64,000 nt of DNA from Kribbella pittospori. GTDB lineage: Bacteria; Actinomycetota; Actinomycetes; Propionibacteriales; Kribbellaceae. The translations under genes and the position numbers were made by a program. Numbering within the stretch: the first letter of the stretch is position 1; every line of letters begins with the position of its first letter. The notes under the pieces were generated by a model. The model saw only the letters and a list, made by a program, of their open reading frames with translations. It did no database searches and was not told the DNA's origin. The stretch lies in contig NZ_SJKB01000001.1 in assembly GCF_004331465.1 (NCBI RefSeq), positions 1,302,001 through 1,366,000 of the forward strand. Direction: 5' to 3'. Shown one piece after another: positions 51,037 through 58,328 of the stretch.

Positions 51037-51801
51037 TCAGATGGTGCGGAGGGCTCCGCCGTCGATGGGGATGATGGCGCCGGTGATGTAGGAGGCGGCG
51101 GGGGAGAGGATGAAGGCGGCGGCCCGGCCGAACTCGTCGGGGTCGCCGTAGCGGCGCAGCGGGATGGTCTTCTCGGAGGCGCGACGGGCGGCCTCGGGGT
51201 CACCGCCCTTGGCGTCGAGCTCCTTCAGGCGGTCGGTGGCGATCCGGCCCGGCATCAGGCCGTTGACCCGGATCCCGTTCGGGCCGAGCTCGTCCGCGAG
51301 CGTCTTCGCGACCATCGCCAACCCCGGGCGCAGCCCGTTGGAGATCGCCAGCCCGCTGATCGGCGACTTCACCGACGACGACAGGACGAACGCGATCGAC
51401 GTACCCTCGGAGCCGGCCCGGGCGACCGACCGCGCGATCCGCAGCCCGCCGAGGAAGACGCTGTCGAACGCGTTCCGCCAGTCCTCCTCGTCGGTGTCGA
51501 GCGCCGTCCCCGGCCGCGGACCACCGACGCTGATCAGAGCGCCGTGCAGCGCGCCCCACTTGGCGATCGCCGTCGCGGCCAGCCGCTCGGCACTCTCGGG
51601 GTCGGCGTTGTCGACCGGGATGCCGACCACGTTCCCCCCGAGCTCGGCCGCGGCCCGCGAGATCGACTCCTCGTTGCGGCTGGAGATCACCAGCCGGGCA
51701 CCTTCAGCCGCGAGGGCTTTGGCGGTGGCGAAGCCGAGTCCGCCGCTGGCTCCGGTGACGATGTACGTGCGGTCGCGAAGTCCGAGGTCCACGACCACCA
51801 T
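51037..51801 (-). CDS. SDR-fold protein lacking the catalytic Tyr and Lys
   Basis: A 254-residue Rossmann-fold protein of the short-chain dehydrogenase family. The cofactor motif is TGASGGLG (about residues 16-23), and the end SYITGAIIPIDGG is standard. The usual active site Y-x-x-x-K is replaced by about I153-S-N-G-L157 in SGLAISNGLRPGLAMV, though Ser141-143 remain. I recall a divergent FabG-like branch with a similar LSNxxR pattern. The protein may bind NADP and a substrate without normal dehydrogenase chemistry, or use another residue. The start at 51801 is uncertain by three codons. Confidence 0.85.
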   Translation of the reverse strand: MVVVDLGLRDRTYIVTGASGGLGFATAKALAAEGARLVISSRNEESISRAAAELGGNVVGIPVDNADPESAERLAATAIAKWGALHGALISVGGPRPGTALDTDEEDWRNAFDSVFLGGLRIARSVARAGSEGTSIAFVLSSSVKSPISGLAISNGLRPGLAMVAKTLADELGPNGIRVNGLMPGRIATDRLKELDAKGGDPEAARRASEKTIPLRRYGDPDEFGRAAAFILSPAASYITGAIIPIDGGALRTI

Positions 51802-51868
51802 CCTGCCTCACCACACCCCATCGCGCACCTTGACGGTTCGTGGCCGATGGCAAGAACCAGTAGCCGTC

Positions 51869-53740
51869 CTAGTACGCCGACCTGCGCAGCGGCGACTCGG
51901 CCGTGGTCAGGTGCCAGGAGGTGTTCACCAGACCGAGATGCGAGAACGCCTGCGGGAAGTTCCCGAGCATCCGCCCCGCCACCGGGTCGTACTCCTCCGC
52001 CAGCAGCCCCACGTCGTTGCGCAGGGCAACAAGCTTCTCGTGCAGGGAGCGTGCCTCGCCGACCCGGCCGATCATCGCCAGCGAATCGGCCAGCCAGAAC
52101 GAGCAGATCAGGAACGCGCCCTCGTCGCCGCCCAACCCGTCGTCGGTGTGCTCGGTCAGATACCGGCGGACGAAACCGTCCGACGCCAACTCCCGGCGCA
52201 CGGTCTCGACCGTGCCCACCACCCGCGGGTCCTCCGGCGGCAGGAACCCGACCTGCGGGATCAGCAGTACGGCGGCATCCAGCGCCTTGCTGCCGTACGC
52301 CTGGGTGAAGGTGTTCCGGTCGGAGTCGTACGCCTTCTCGCACACCTCCCGGTGGATCTCGTGCGCGATCGCCCGCCACTGCTTGGCCGGCCCGCCCATC
52401 CCGTACCGTTCGACCGCCCGCGCCGCGCGGTCGAACGCGACCCACGCCATCACCTTGGAGTAGGTGAAGTGCTGCCGGCCGCCGCGGACCTCCCAGATCC
52501 CTTCGTCCGGCTCGCTCCACACCTCGGTCAGGTGGCGCATCAGGCCGCGCTGCATCGACCAGGCGTCGTCGCTCGCCCCGACCTGCGACTCCCGGGCCAG
52601 CGCGAGCACGTCCATCACCTCGCCGAACACGTCGATCTGCAGTTGTTCGGCGGCGGCGTTCCCGATCCGCACCGGCGCCGAGGACGCAAACCCGGGCAGC
52701 CAGTCCGCCTCGAACTCCGTCAACCGCCGTTCTCCGGTCACGCCGTACATGATCTGCAGGTCGGCGGGCGAGCCGGCGATGGCGCGCAGCAGCCAGTCCC
52801 GCCAGGCGTGCGCCTCCTCGGTGTACCCGGTCCGCAGCATCGCCGACAGCGTCATCGTTGCGTCCCGCAACCAGCAGAACCGGTAGTCCCAGTTGCGCGA
52901 CCCACCGAGCGCCTCGGGGAGTGAGGTCGTCGGGGCCGCGACGATGCCGCCGGACGGCGCGTAGGTGAGCGCCTTCAGCGTGAGCAGGGATCGGGTGACC
53001 TCCTCGCTCGTCCCGTTGGCGCCGGTGCTGCGCCCGATCCACTCCGTCCAGAACGACTCCGTCGGCTCCAGCGAGTCGAGCGCATCGATCGGATTCGGTA
53101 CGTCCTCATGCGACGGATGCCAGGTGAGCACGAACCAAGCCTGATCGCCGGCCGACACCTCGAATTCGGCGTACGTCGCGAAGTCGCGGCCGTACTGATG
53201 AACGTCGGACCGCAGCGACACCGCGTCCGGACCGGCGATCGCCACCACCTGACCGTCGACACTCCGCACCCACGGGACCACATGCCCGTAGTCGAAGCGC
53301 AGCCGCACCTCGGACCGCATCGCGACCCGGCCGCTGATGCCTTGCACGATCCGTACGACGTCCGGCGCGGCGTCCCGCGGCGGCATGAAGTCGATCACCC
53401 GAACCGAACCGCTGTCGGTGGACCACTCGGTCTCCAGCACGAGCGTGTCGCCGCGGTAGTGGCGGCTGCTGGTCGCGTCGGCGTCCTGCGGGCAGAGGCG
53501 CCAGTGACCGTTGTCGTCGGTTCCGATCAGGGCGGCGAAGCAGGCGGGGGAGTCGAACCGGGGGACACACAGCCAGTCGATCGAGCCTTGCCGGGACACC
53601 AGCGCGGCGGTCTGGAGGTCTCCGATCAGTGCGTAGTCCTCAATCCGGCGCTCCGGCGCGAGCTTCTTCGGGTTGGTCTTCTTCGGCTGTGGCCGCTGCG
53701 GGCCCGTCGTCGGCTGAGGAGTCGCTGGAGGAGGTGTCAC
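51869..53740 (-). CDS. GH15-family glucoamylase/trehalase-like enzyme
   Basis: A 623-residue cytoplasmic enzyme. A beta-sandwich domain (about 33-270, starting with RIEDYALIGDLQTAALVSRQGSIDWLC) precedes the alpha/alpha barrel with GGSRNWDYRFCWLRDA, the general acid in SEPDEGIWEVRGG (about 415) and the base in EEYDPVAGRMLGNFPQAFSH. Bacterial proteins of this type hydrolyse maltodextrins or trehalose. The GTG start at 53740 gives a 30-residue Pro/Lys-rich head, which is coded in the 101 bases overlapping the SURF1 gene; no other start is evident between there and the core domain. Same strand as SURF1. Confidence 0.88.
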   Translation of the reverse strand: MTPPPATPQPTTGPQRPQPKKTNPKKLAPERRIEDYALIGDLQTAALVSRQGSIDWLCVPRFDSPACFAALIGTDDNGHWRLCPQDADATSSRHYRGDTLVLETEWSTDSGSVRVIDFMPPRDAAPDVVRIVQGISGRVAMRSEVRLRFDYGHVVPWVRSVDGQVVAIAGPDAVSLRSDVHQYGRDFATYAEFEVSAGDQAWFVLTWHPSHEDVPNPIDALDSLEPTESFWTEWIGRSTGANGTSEEVTRSLLTLKALTYAPSGGIVAAPTTSLPEALGGSRNWDYRFCWLRDATMTLSAMLRTGYTEEAHAWRDWLLRAIAGSPADLQIMYGVTGERRLTEFEADWLPGFASSAPVRIGNAAAEQLQIDVFGEVMDVLALARESQVGASDDAWSMQRGLMRHLTEVWSEPDEGIWEVRGGRQHFTYSKVMAWVAFDRAARAVERYGMGGPAKQWRAIAHEIHREVCEKAYDSDRNTFTQAYGSKALDAAVLLIPQVGFLPPEDPRVVGTVETVRRELASDGFVRRYLTEHTDDGLGGDEGAFLICSFWLADSLAMIGRVGEARSLHEKLVALRNDVGLLAEEYDPVAGRMLGNFPQAFSHLGLVNTSWHLTTAESPLRRSAY

Positions 53741-54458
53741 CGCGTGAGTCCTGTCGGGAGAAGTAGACCAGTCCGCCGATCGCGAGCAGGGCGAAGAAGA
53801 ACCACTGCAGCGCGTAGAAGAAGTGTGGCCCGTCGTCGATCTCCGGACCGGGGAACGCGCCGAAGTCCGGGTCGTTGGCCGGATCCTGCTTGTCCACGGT
53901 GAGGTAGCCGTCGTACAGGTTCAGGCCGAGGGCCTTGGCGAAGTCCGGCCCGTTGATCAGGCGCGCCGTACCGTTGTCCGGCGTACCGCCGTTGGTGCTG
54001 CCGCCGCGCTCGCTGCGGCGCAGGCGACCGGTGATGCTCACCTCGCCGCTGGGTACGGCGGGGATGTGGCCGGGCGCGAGTTCGGCGCCCTGACGGGCCA
54101 GGAAACCGCGGTCCACCAGCACCGCCTTGCCGTTCGAGAGGACCAGCGGCGTGACGATCTCGAAGCCTGGACGATCGTCCACATTGCGGTAGCGCATGAC
54201 GATCTGCTTCGACGCGTCGTACCGGCCGGTGACGACCGCCGTACGCCAGGCGTGCTGGTCGCCGACCAGGCCCTGCGCGCCGACGATCTGGTCGATCGGC
54301 GCCGGCGGAGCGGCCAGATTGGCCCGCGTCACGTCGTTGCGGGCCTTCCGGTCGTCCAGGCGATGCAACTGCCAGCGACCGAGCTCGACGCACACGCCGG
54401 CGAGCACCAGGACCGCCAGCGCGGCGGCGATCCAGCGGACATTCAGGAGACGACCCAC
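53640..54458 (-). CDS. SURF1-family cytochrome oxidase biogenesis protein
   Basis: A 272-residue membrane protein. One helix at each end (about 9-28, WIAAALAVLVLAGVCVELG, and about 218-236, FFYALQWFFFALLAIGGLVYF) encloses an extracytoplasmic domain with GRYDASKQIVMRYRN, VLVDRGFL and YDGYLTVDKQ. SURF1 helps insert heme a in aa3-type oxidase. An unusually long acidic C-terminal tail (SSSDSSADDGPAAATAEEDQ) overlaps the GH15 reading frame by 101 bases. The GTG start at 54458 follows a short divergent gap from moaA. Confidence 0.9.
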   Translation of the reverse strand: MGRLLNVRWIAAALAVLVLAGVCVELGRWQLHRLDDRKARNDVTRANLAAPPAPIDQIVGAQGLVGDQHAWRTAVVTGRYDASKQIVMRYRNVDDRPGFEIVTPLVLSNGKAVLVDRGFLARQGAELAPGHIPAVPSGEVSITGRLRRSERGGSTNGGTPDNGTARLINGPDFAKALGLNLYDGYLTVDKQDPANDPDFGAFPGPEIDDGPHFFYALQWFFFALLAIGGLVYFSRQDSRGDTSSSDSSADDGPAAATAEEDQPEEARAGAPD

Positions 54459-54515
54459 ATCTCGAACTTAAGCCATCACCTGAAACTGTCTGTCCCCGGC
54501 ACGTAGGCTGGAGGG

Positions 54516-55535
54516 ATGACGGCAACGGAGGAAGTGATGCAACTCGGTCTGGCGGACCGGTTCGGCCGCGTCGCCACTGACCTGCGTGTCTCACTCACGG
54601 ACCGCTGCAATCTGCGTTGCTCGTACTGCATGCCCGAGGAAGGCCTCGACTGGCTGGCCAAGCCCGAGCTGCTGACCGACGACGAGGTGGTCCGGCTGGT
54701 GTCGGTCGCCGTGAAACACCTTGGTGTGCAGGAGATTCGCTTCACCGGCGGCGAGCCGCTGCTGCGGCGCGGCCTGGTCGGCATCGTCGCCCGTACGACG
54801 GAGCTGGCGCCCCGGCCCGAGGTGTCGCTGACCACCAACGGGATCGGCCTCGCGCGGCAAGCGCAGGCACTCAAGGATGCCGGCCTGGACCGGGTGAATG
54901 TGAGCCTCGACACGATCGACCAGGACACCTTCATCGAGCTGGCTCGGCGGGATCGGCTGAAGGACGTACTGGCCGGACTCGATGCTGCGCAGGCGGCCGG
55001 ACTGACGCCGGTGAAGGTCAACGCCGTCCTCATGCGCGGCGTGAACGACCAGCAAGCGCCGCAGTTGCTGGAGTACTGCCTCGAACGTGGTTACGAACTG
55101 CGGTTCATCGAGCAGATGCCGCTCGACGCCCAGCACGGTTGGAACCGGGCCACGATGGTGACCGCGGACGAGATCCTCGAGCAGTTGTCGGATCGGTTCG
55201 ACCTGGAGCCGACGGACGCGGCGACCCGCGGGAGTGCGCCGGCGGAATCGTTTACAGTTCGGGGCGGACCACAGACGGTCGGGATCATTGCGTCGGTCAC
55301 CAGGCCGTTCTGCGGAGACTGTGACCGGGTCCGGCTGACGGCCGACGGTCAGGTCCGCGACTGCCTGTTCGCGCGGACCGAGTCGGACCTGCGATCGGCG
55401 CTGCGCGGCGGTGCGGACGACGAGGAACTCGCGGACCGCTGGCGGCGCGCGATGCGGAACAAACTGCCCGGCCACGGCATCAACGACCCGAGCTTCCTGC
55501 AGCCCACCCGCCCGATGTCGGCGATCGGCGGCTGA
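54516..55535 (+). CDS. moaA: GTP 3',8-cyclase (molybdenum cofactor biosynthesis)
   Basis: A 339-residue radical-SAM enzyme that starts molybdopterin synthesis by rearranging GTP. The SAM cluster is TDRCNLRCSYCMP, GGEPLLR binds SAM, and the C-terminal cluster Cys residues are in TRPFCGDCDRVRLTADGQVRDCLF. It ends in the essential SAIGG. Two starts are possible: ATG 54516, where TAGGCT six bases before would allow a leaderless message, or ATG 54537, which has GGAGG at good distance. No other moa gene is next to it. Confidence 0.96.
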   Translation: MTATEEVMQLGLADRFGRVATDLRVSLTDRCNLRCSYCMPEEGLDWLAKPELLTDDEVVRLVSVAVKHLGVQEIRFTGGEPLLRRGLVGIVARTTELAPRPEVSLTTNGIGLARQAQALKDAGLDRVNVSLDTIDQDTFIELARRDRLKDVLAGLDAAQAAGLTPVKVNAVLMRGVNDQQAPQLLEYCLERGYELRFIEQMPLDAQHGWNRATMVTADEILEQLSDRFDLEPTDAATRGSAPAESFTVRGGPQTVGIIASVTRPFCGDCDRVRLTADGQVRDCLFARTESDLRSALRGGADDEELADRWRRAMRNKLPGHGINDPSFLQPTRPMSAIGG

Positions 55536-55545
55536 CCGTCATACC

Positions 55546-55581
55546 GGCCCAATCCGGAAATGCAGTTTTTCGGTGCGGGCC
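55546..55581. terminator. Hairpin between convergent moaA and the small Cys-rich gene
   Basis: GGCCC (55546-55550) pairs with GGGCC (55577-55581), and inside CCGGAAA faces TTTTTCGG, giving a bulged stem with a T run. It lies in the 52-base space between the two stops and could end transcription from both sides. Confidence 0.45.
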
Positions 55582-55587
55582 TAACAC

Positions 55588-55800
55588 TTAGGAGAAAGGC
55601 TCGACCTCTCGCAGGAATGACCTGCGGGCCAGGAAGTCCGACAGGCTCTCCTTGTGTTCGTCGCACGCGAGCCAGGTCTTGCGCCGCTCCGGCGTGTGGA
55701 TCTTCGGGTTGTTCCACAGCAGCGCCCACGTGGCCGGCTGCCCACATCCCTTGGCGGAGCAGACGGACGGGAGTGCTTCTTCGGTCATCGTGAGAGCCAT
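55588..55800 (-). CDS. Small Cys/His protein, putative zinc-binding
   Basis: A 70-residue cytoplasmic protein: VCSAKGCGQPATWALLWN, then NPKIHTPERRKTW and LACDEHKESLSDFL. The Cys-x4-Cys and later Cys-x2-His are spaced as in a small zinc-ribbon. I recall similar unnamed proteins widely in actinomycetes. The start is uncertain: ATG 55800 or 55788, and the frame continues to a TTG at 55836; none has a good ribosome site. It converges with moaA. Confidence 0.7.
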   Translation of the reverse strand: MALTMTEEALPSVCSAKGCGQPATWALLWNNPKIHTPERRKTWLACDEHKESLSDFLARRSFLREVEPFS

Positions 55801-55861
55801 TCCGGTGGTCGCAGGCAATTGTTCCTGACCACTCAATAATCAAAAGTGTGGGGAAAATGAA

Positions 55862-55901
55862 GCGACGTCGGACAGCCACGGGGGGAGCCGTCCGACGCCG
55901 C
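55862..55901 (-). terminator. Hairpin after the DUF3099 gene
   Basis: GCGACGTCGGAC (55862-55873) pairs with GTCCGACGCCGC (55890-55901) at 11 of 12 positions around a 16-base loop. It lies about 90 bases after the DUF3099 stop on the minus strand and before the small Cys gene. Apart from this hairpin, the 189 bases between those two genes hold only an AT-rich GATTAT near 55845 that could be a -10 for the small gene. Confidence 0.45.
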
Positions 55902-55989
55902 ATCAAGTCCCTGAATTCCACTCATGAACTTCAGAGCACGCGGGAGATTCTGACACGGATCCTGTCCGAGTTTCCAGTCCCGGCACAGA

Positions 55990-56349
55990 TCACTTTTCGG
56001 TGTCGATCGGACGGTCGGTATCCGGGTCCGGATCCGGCTGCGTGACGACGCCGGGATGCGAGCCGATCGCGGGCCGCTCCGGGGCGATGAAGTGCTCGGC
56101 ACCGGACACCGTCGAGGAGCGCTGCGCGTTCGCCAGCACCACCGCGATGTAGGGCAGGAACACCGCCGCCACGATGAACATCCAGCGCCACGGCGACGGG
56201 GTGAGCACGGCCAGCACGAAGCAGACGATGCGAATCGACATCATCCAGGCGTACCGAGCGATCCGGCTGTCCAGATCCTCGGATCGGCCCGGCTGTGCAT
56301 TCGTCACCGAGATGACGGTTTCGCCGGTCCGTTCACGACGTCTCGACAT
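55990..56349 (-). CDS. DUF3099 membrane protein
   Basis: A 119-residue protein with two membrane helices (about 38-52 and 56-72, [11 protein letters not shown] and [20 protein letters not shown]). The N-terminal [26 protein letters not shown] is the mark of the actinobacterial DUF3099 family. The C-terminal tail is hydrophilic and acidic. Function unknown. The ATG at 56349 follows GAGGAGGAT. Divergent from the dodecin gene. Confidence 0.88.
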   Translation of the reverse strand: MSRRRERTGETVISVTNAQPGRSEDLDSRIARYAWMMSIRIVCFVLAVLTPSPWRWMFIVAAVFLPYIAVVLANAQRSSTVSGAEHFIAPERPAIGSHPGVVTQPDPDPDTDRPIDTEK

Positions 56350-56422
56350 CTATCCTCCTCACCAACACCAACGGTACGCCGCGCCGGCCGCCCGGGCGCA
56401 GGCAGGATGGAAGGAACGTTCG

Positions 56423-56635
56423 ATGACCGATCGCACCTACCGCGTGACCGAGATCGTGGGCACGTCCAAAGAGGGCCTGAATCAGGCCATCACCAACGCC
56501 GTCAGCCGGGCCGGCGAGACCCTTCGGCACCTGGACTGGTTCGAGGTGACGGAGATCCGCGGCCACATCATCGACAACGAGATCGACCACTACCAGGTCG
56601 GCCTCAAGGTCGGCTTCCGCCTCGAAGACTCCTGA
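56423..56635 (+). CDS. Dodecin (flavin-binding storage protein)
   Basis: A 70-residue protein of the dodecin fold: TYRVTEIVGTSKEGLNQAI, then GETLRHLDWFEVTEIRG and VGLKVGFRLEDS. Trp39 is the residue that stacks on the flavin in the dodecameric shell, which buffers free flavin or CoA. Start ATG with GGAAGGAAC upstream. Length is normal. It is followed by a 190-base region with several repeats and stems before fabG. Confidence 0.92.
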   Translation: MTDRTYRVTEIVGTSKEGLNQAITNAVSRAGETLRHLDWFEVTEIRGHIIDNEIDHYQVGLKVGFRLEDS

Positions 56636-56673
56636 CCCCCACCCACCCCGCCTCCCAACCACACGAGGGGATA

Positions 56674-56811
56674 TCCGCTCGGGTGACGGGTTCTCCCTTG
56701 GTCTACGGACGGAGAACCCCTCGTTCGAGGGGATAACCCCTCGGGCGAGGGTGGTGGTGGGCCGCGATAGCGTTCGTGCGACTGGTGACGGGTTTCGTGC
56801 GACTGGTGACG
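56674..56811. repeat. Structured intergenic region: nested inverted repeats and a 21-bp tandem repeat
   Basis: GGGTTCTCC (56688-56696) pairs with GGAGAACCC (56711-56719); CCCCTCG (56717-56723) with CGAGGGG (56726-56732); CCCTCG (56738-56743) with CGAGGG (56746-56751). GAGGGGATA occurs twice (near 56675 and 56728). Then the 18-mer TTCGTGCGACTGGTGACG occurs at 56773-56790 and again at 56794-56811, just before the fabG ribosome site. These may terminate dodecin transcription and bind a regulator of the fab operon. Confidence 0.6.
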
Positions 56812-56825
56812 AGTGAGGAGGGCTT

Positions 56826-57530
56826 GTGAGCAGGTCTGTGTTGGTGACCGGTGGCAGCCGGGGGATCGGGCTGGCGATCGCTACCGCGTTCCGGGAGGCC
56901 GGCGACCAGGTCGCCGTCACGTACAACACCAGCGCGCCGCCGGAGGGCTTCCTCGGCGTCAAGTGCGACATCACTGACCAGGAGCAGGTGGACGCGGCGT
57001 TCGACGCGATCCAGGAGGCGCACGGTCCGGTCGAGGTGCTGGTGGCCAACGCCGGCGTCACCCGCGACACGTTGCTGCTGCGGATGTCCGACGACGACTG
57101 GGACACCGTCATCCAGACCAACCTCACCGGCGCGTTCCGGGTCGCCCGCCGCGCGGCCAAGGGCATGCTGCGGCTGCGCAAGGGCCGGATCGTGTTCATC
57201 TCCTCGGTCGTCGGCATGCTCGGCTCGCCCGGCCAGGTGAACTACGCCGCCAGCAAGTCCGGCCTGATCGGCATGTCCCGCTCGATCGCCCGCGAGCTCG
57301 GCAGCCGCGGCATCACCGCGAACGTCGTCGCTCCCGGCTTCGTCGAGACCGACATGACCGCGGTCCTGCCGGAGGAGACCCAGAAGCAGTACCTGAGCCA
57401 GATCCCGCTCGGCCGCTTCGGCCTGACCGAGGAGATCGCGAACGCGGTCCGCTGGCTCGCCTCGCCCGAGGCCGGCTACATCACCGGTGCGGTGATCCCG
57501 GTCGACGGCGGCATCGGCATGGGCAACTAA
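56826..57530 (+). CDS. fabG: 3-oxoacyl-ACP reductase
   Basis: A 234-residue SDR enzyme that reduces 3-ketoacyl-ACP with NADPH in type II fatty acid synthesis. The cofactor motif TGGSRGIG, the catalytic Ser in FISSVVG, and NYAASKSG (Tyr-x-x-x-Lys) are intact. The GTG start follows GAGGAGGGC. It is 21 bases before fabI, the same order as mabA-inhA in mycobacteria. Confidence 0.93.
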   Translation: MSRSVLVTGGSRGIGLAIATAFREAGDQVAVTYNTSAPPEGFLGVKCDITDQEQVDAAFDAIQEAHGPVEVLVANAGVTRDTLLLRMSDDDWDTVIQTNLTGAFRVARRAAKGMLRLRKGRIVFISSVVGMLGSPGQVNYAASKSGLIGMSRSIARELGSRGITANVVAPGFVETDMTAVLPEETQKQYLSQIPLGRFGLTEEIANAVRWLASPEAGYITGAVIPVDGGIGMGN

Positions 57531-57551
57531 CGTTCATTTTCGAGAAAGGGC

Positions 57552-58328
57552 ATGCCGGTGGGCATCCTCGACGGCAAACGCATCCTGGTCGCGGGCGTCA
57601 CGCTCGACTCGTCGATCGGTTTCGCGACCGCGAAGGTGGCGCAGGAGCAAGGCGCCACCGTGCTGATCTCCAACTTCGGCCGGGCGCTCAGCATCACCAA
57701 ACGGATCGCGAAACGCCTGCCGCAGGAGCCGCCGGTCCTCGAGCTGGACGTGACGAACGCCGAGCATTTAGCCGCACTGCCGGACGCCGTACGCGAGCAT
57801 GTCGACGGTCTGGACGGCGTGGTGCACTCCATCGCCTACGGCAACCCGGAGACGATTCTCGGCGGGAAGTTCCTGGACGGTCCGTGGGATGACGTGTCTC
57901 AGGCGGTGCACGTCTCGGCGTACTCGCTGAAGGCGCTCGCCGTCACGTGCGCGCCGCTGATGAGCCGTGGCGGCAGCGTGGTTGGGATGACTTTTGACGC
58001 GACCGTCGCCTGGCCCGGGTACGACTGGATGGGTGTGGCCAAGGCCGCCCTGGAGTCGACGAGCCGGTACCTGGCCCGCGACCTCGGTGCTCAGGGAATT
58101 CGCTGCAATCTGGTCTCGGCCGGTCCGCTGAAGACGCTGGCCGCGAAGGCGATCCCGGGCTTCGAGAAGTTCGAGGGGCCGTGGCTGGACCGCGCGCCGC
58201 TGGGCTGGGACCCGACCGATCTGGAGCCGACCGGGCGGACCATCGTCGCCCTGCTGAGTGACTTCTTCCCCTCGACCACCGGCGAGATCATCCACGTCGA
58301 CGGCGGCTACCACGCGATGGGAGCGTAG
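57552..58328 (+). CDS. fabI: Enoyl-ACP reductase (FabI/InhA type)
   Basis: A 258-residue SDR-type enzyme that reduces the trans-2-enoyl-ACP double bond with NADH. Diagnostic are the N-terminal GKRILVAGVTLDSSIGFATAK and the catalytic YDWMGVAKAA with Tyr and Lys six residues apart. The end GEIIHVDGGYHAMGA is typical of InhA/FabI. ATG 57552 or GTG 57558 could be the start. Its TAG overlaps the GTG of the Mur-ligase gene by one base. Confidence 0.94.
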   Translation: MPVGILDGKRILVAGVTLDSSIGFATAKVAQEQGATVLISNFGRALSITKRIAKRLPQEPPVLELDVTNAEHLAALPDAVREHVDGLDGVVHSIAYGNPETILGGKFLDGPWDDVSQAVHVSAYSLKALAVTCAPLMSRGGSVVGMTFDATVAWPGYDWMGVAKAALESTSRYLARDLGAQGIRCNLVSAGPLKTLAAKAIPGFEKFEGPWLDRAPLGWDPTDLEPTGRTIVALLSDFFPSTTGEIIHVDGGYHAMGA

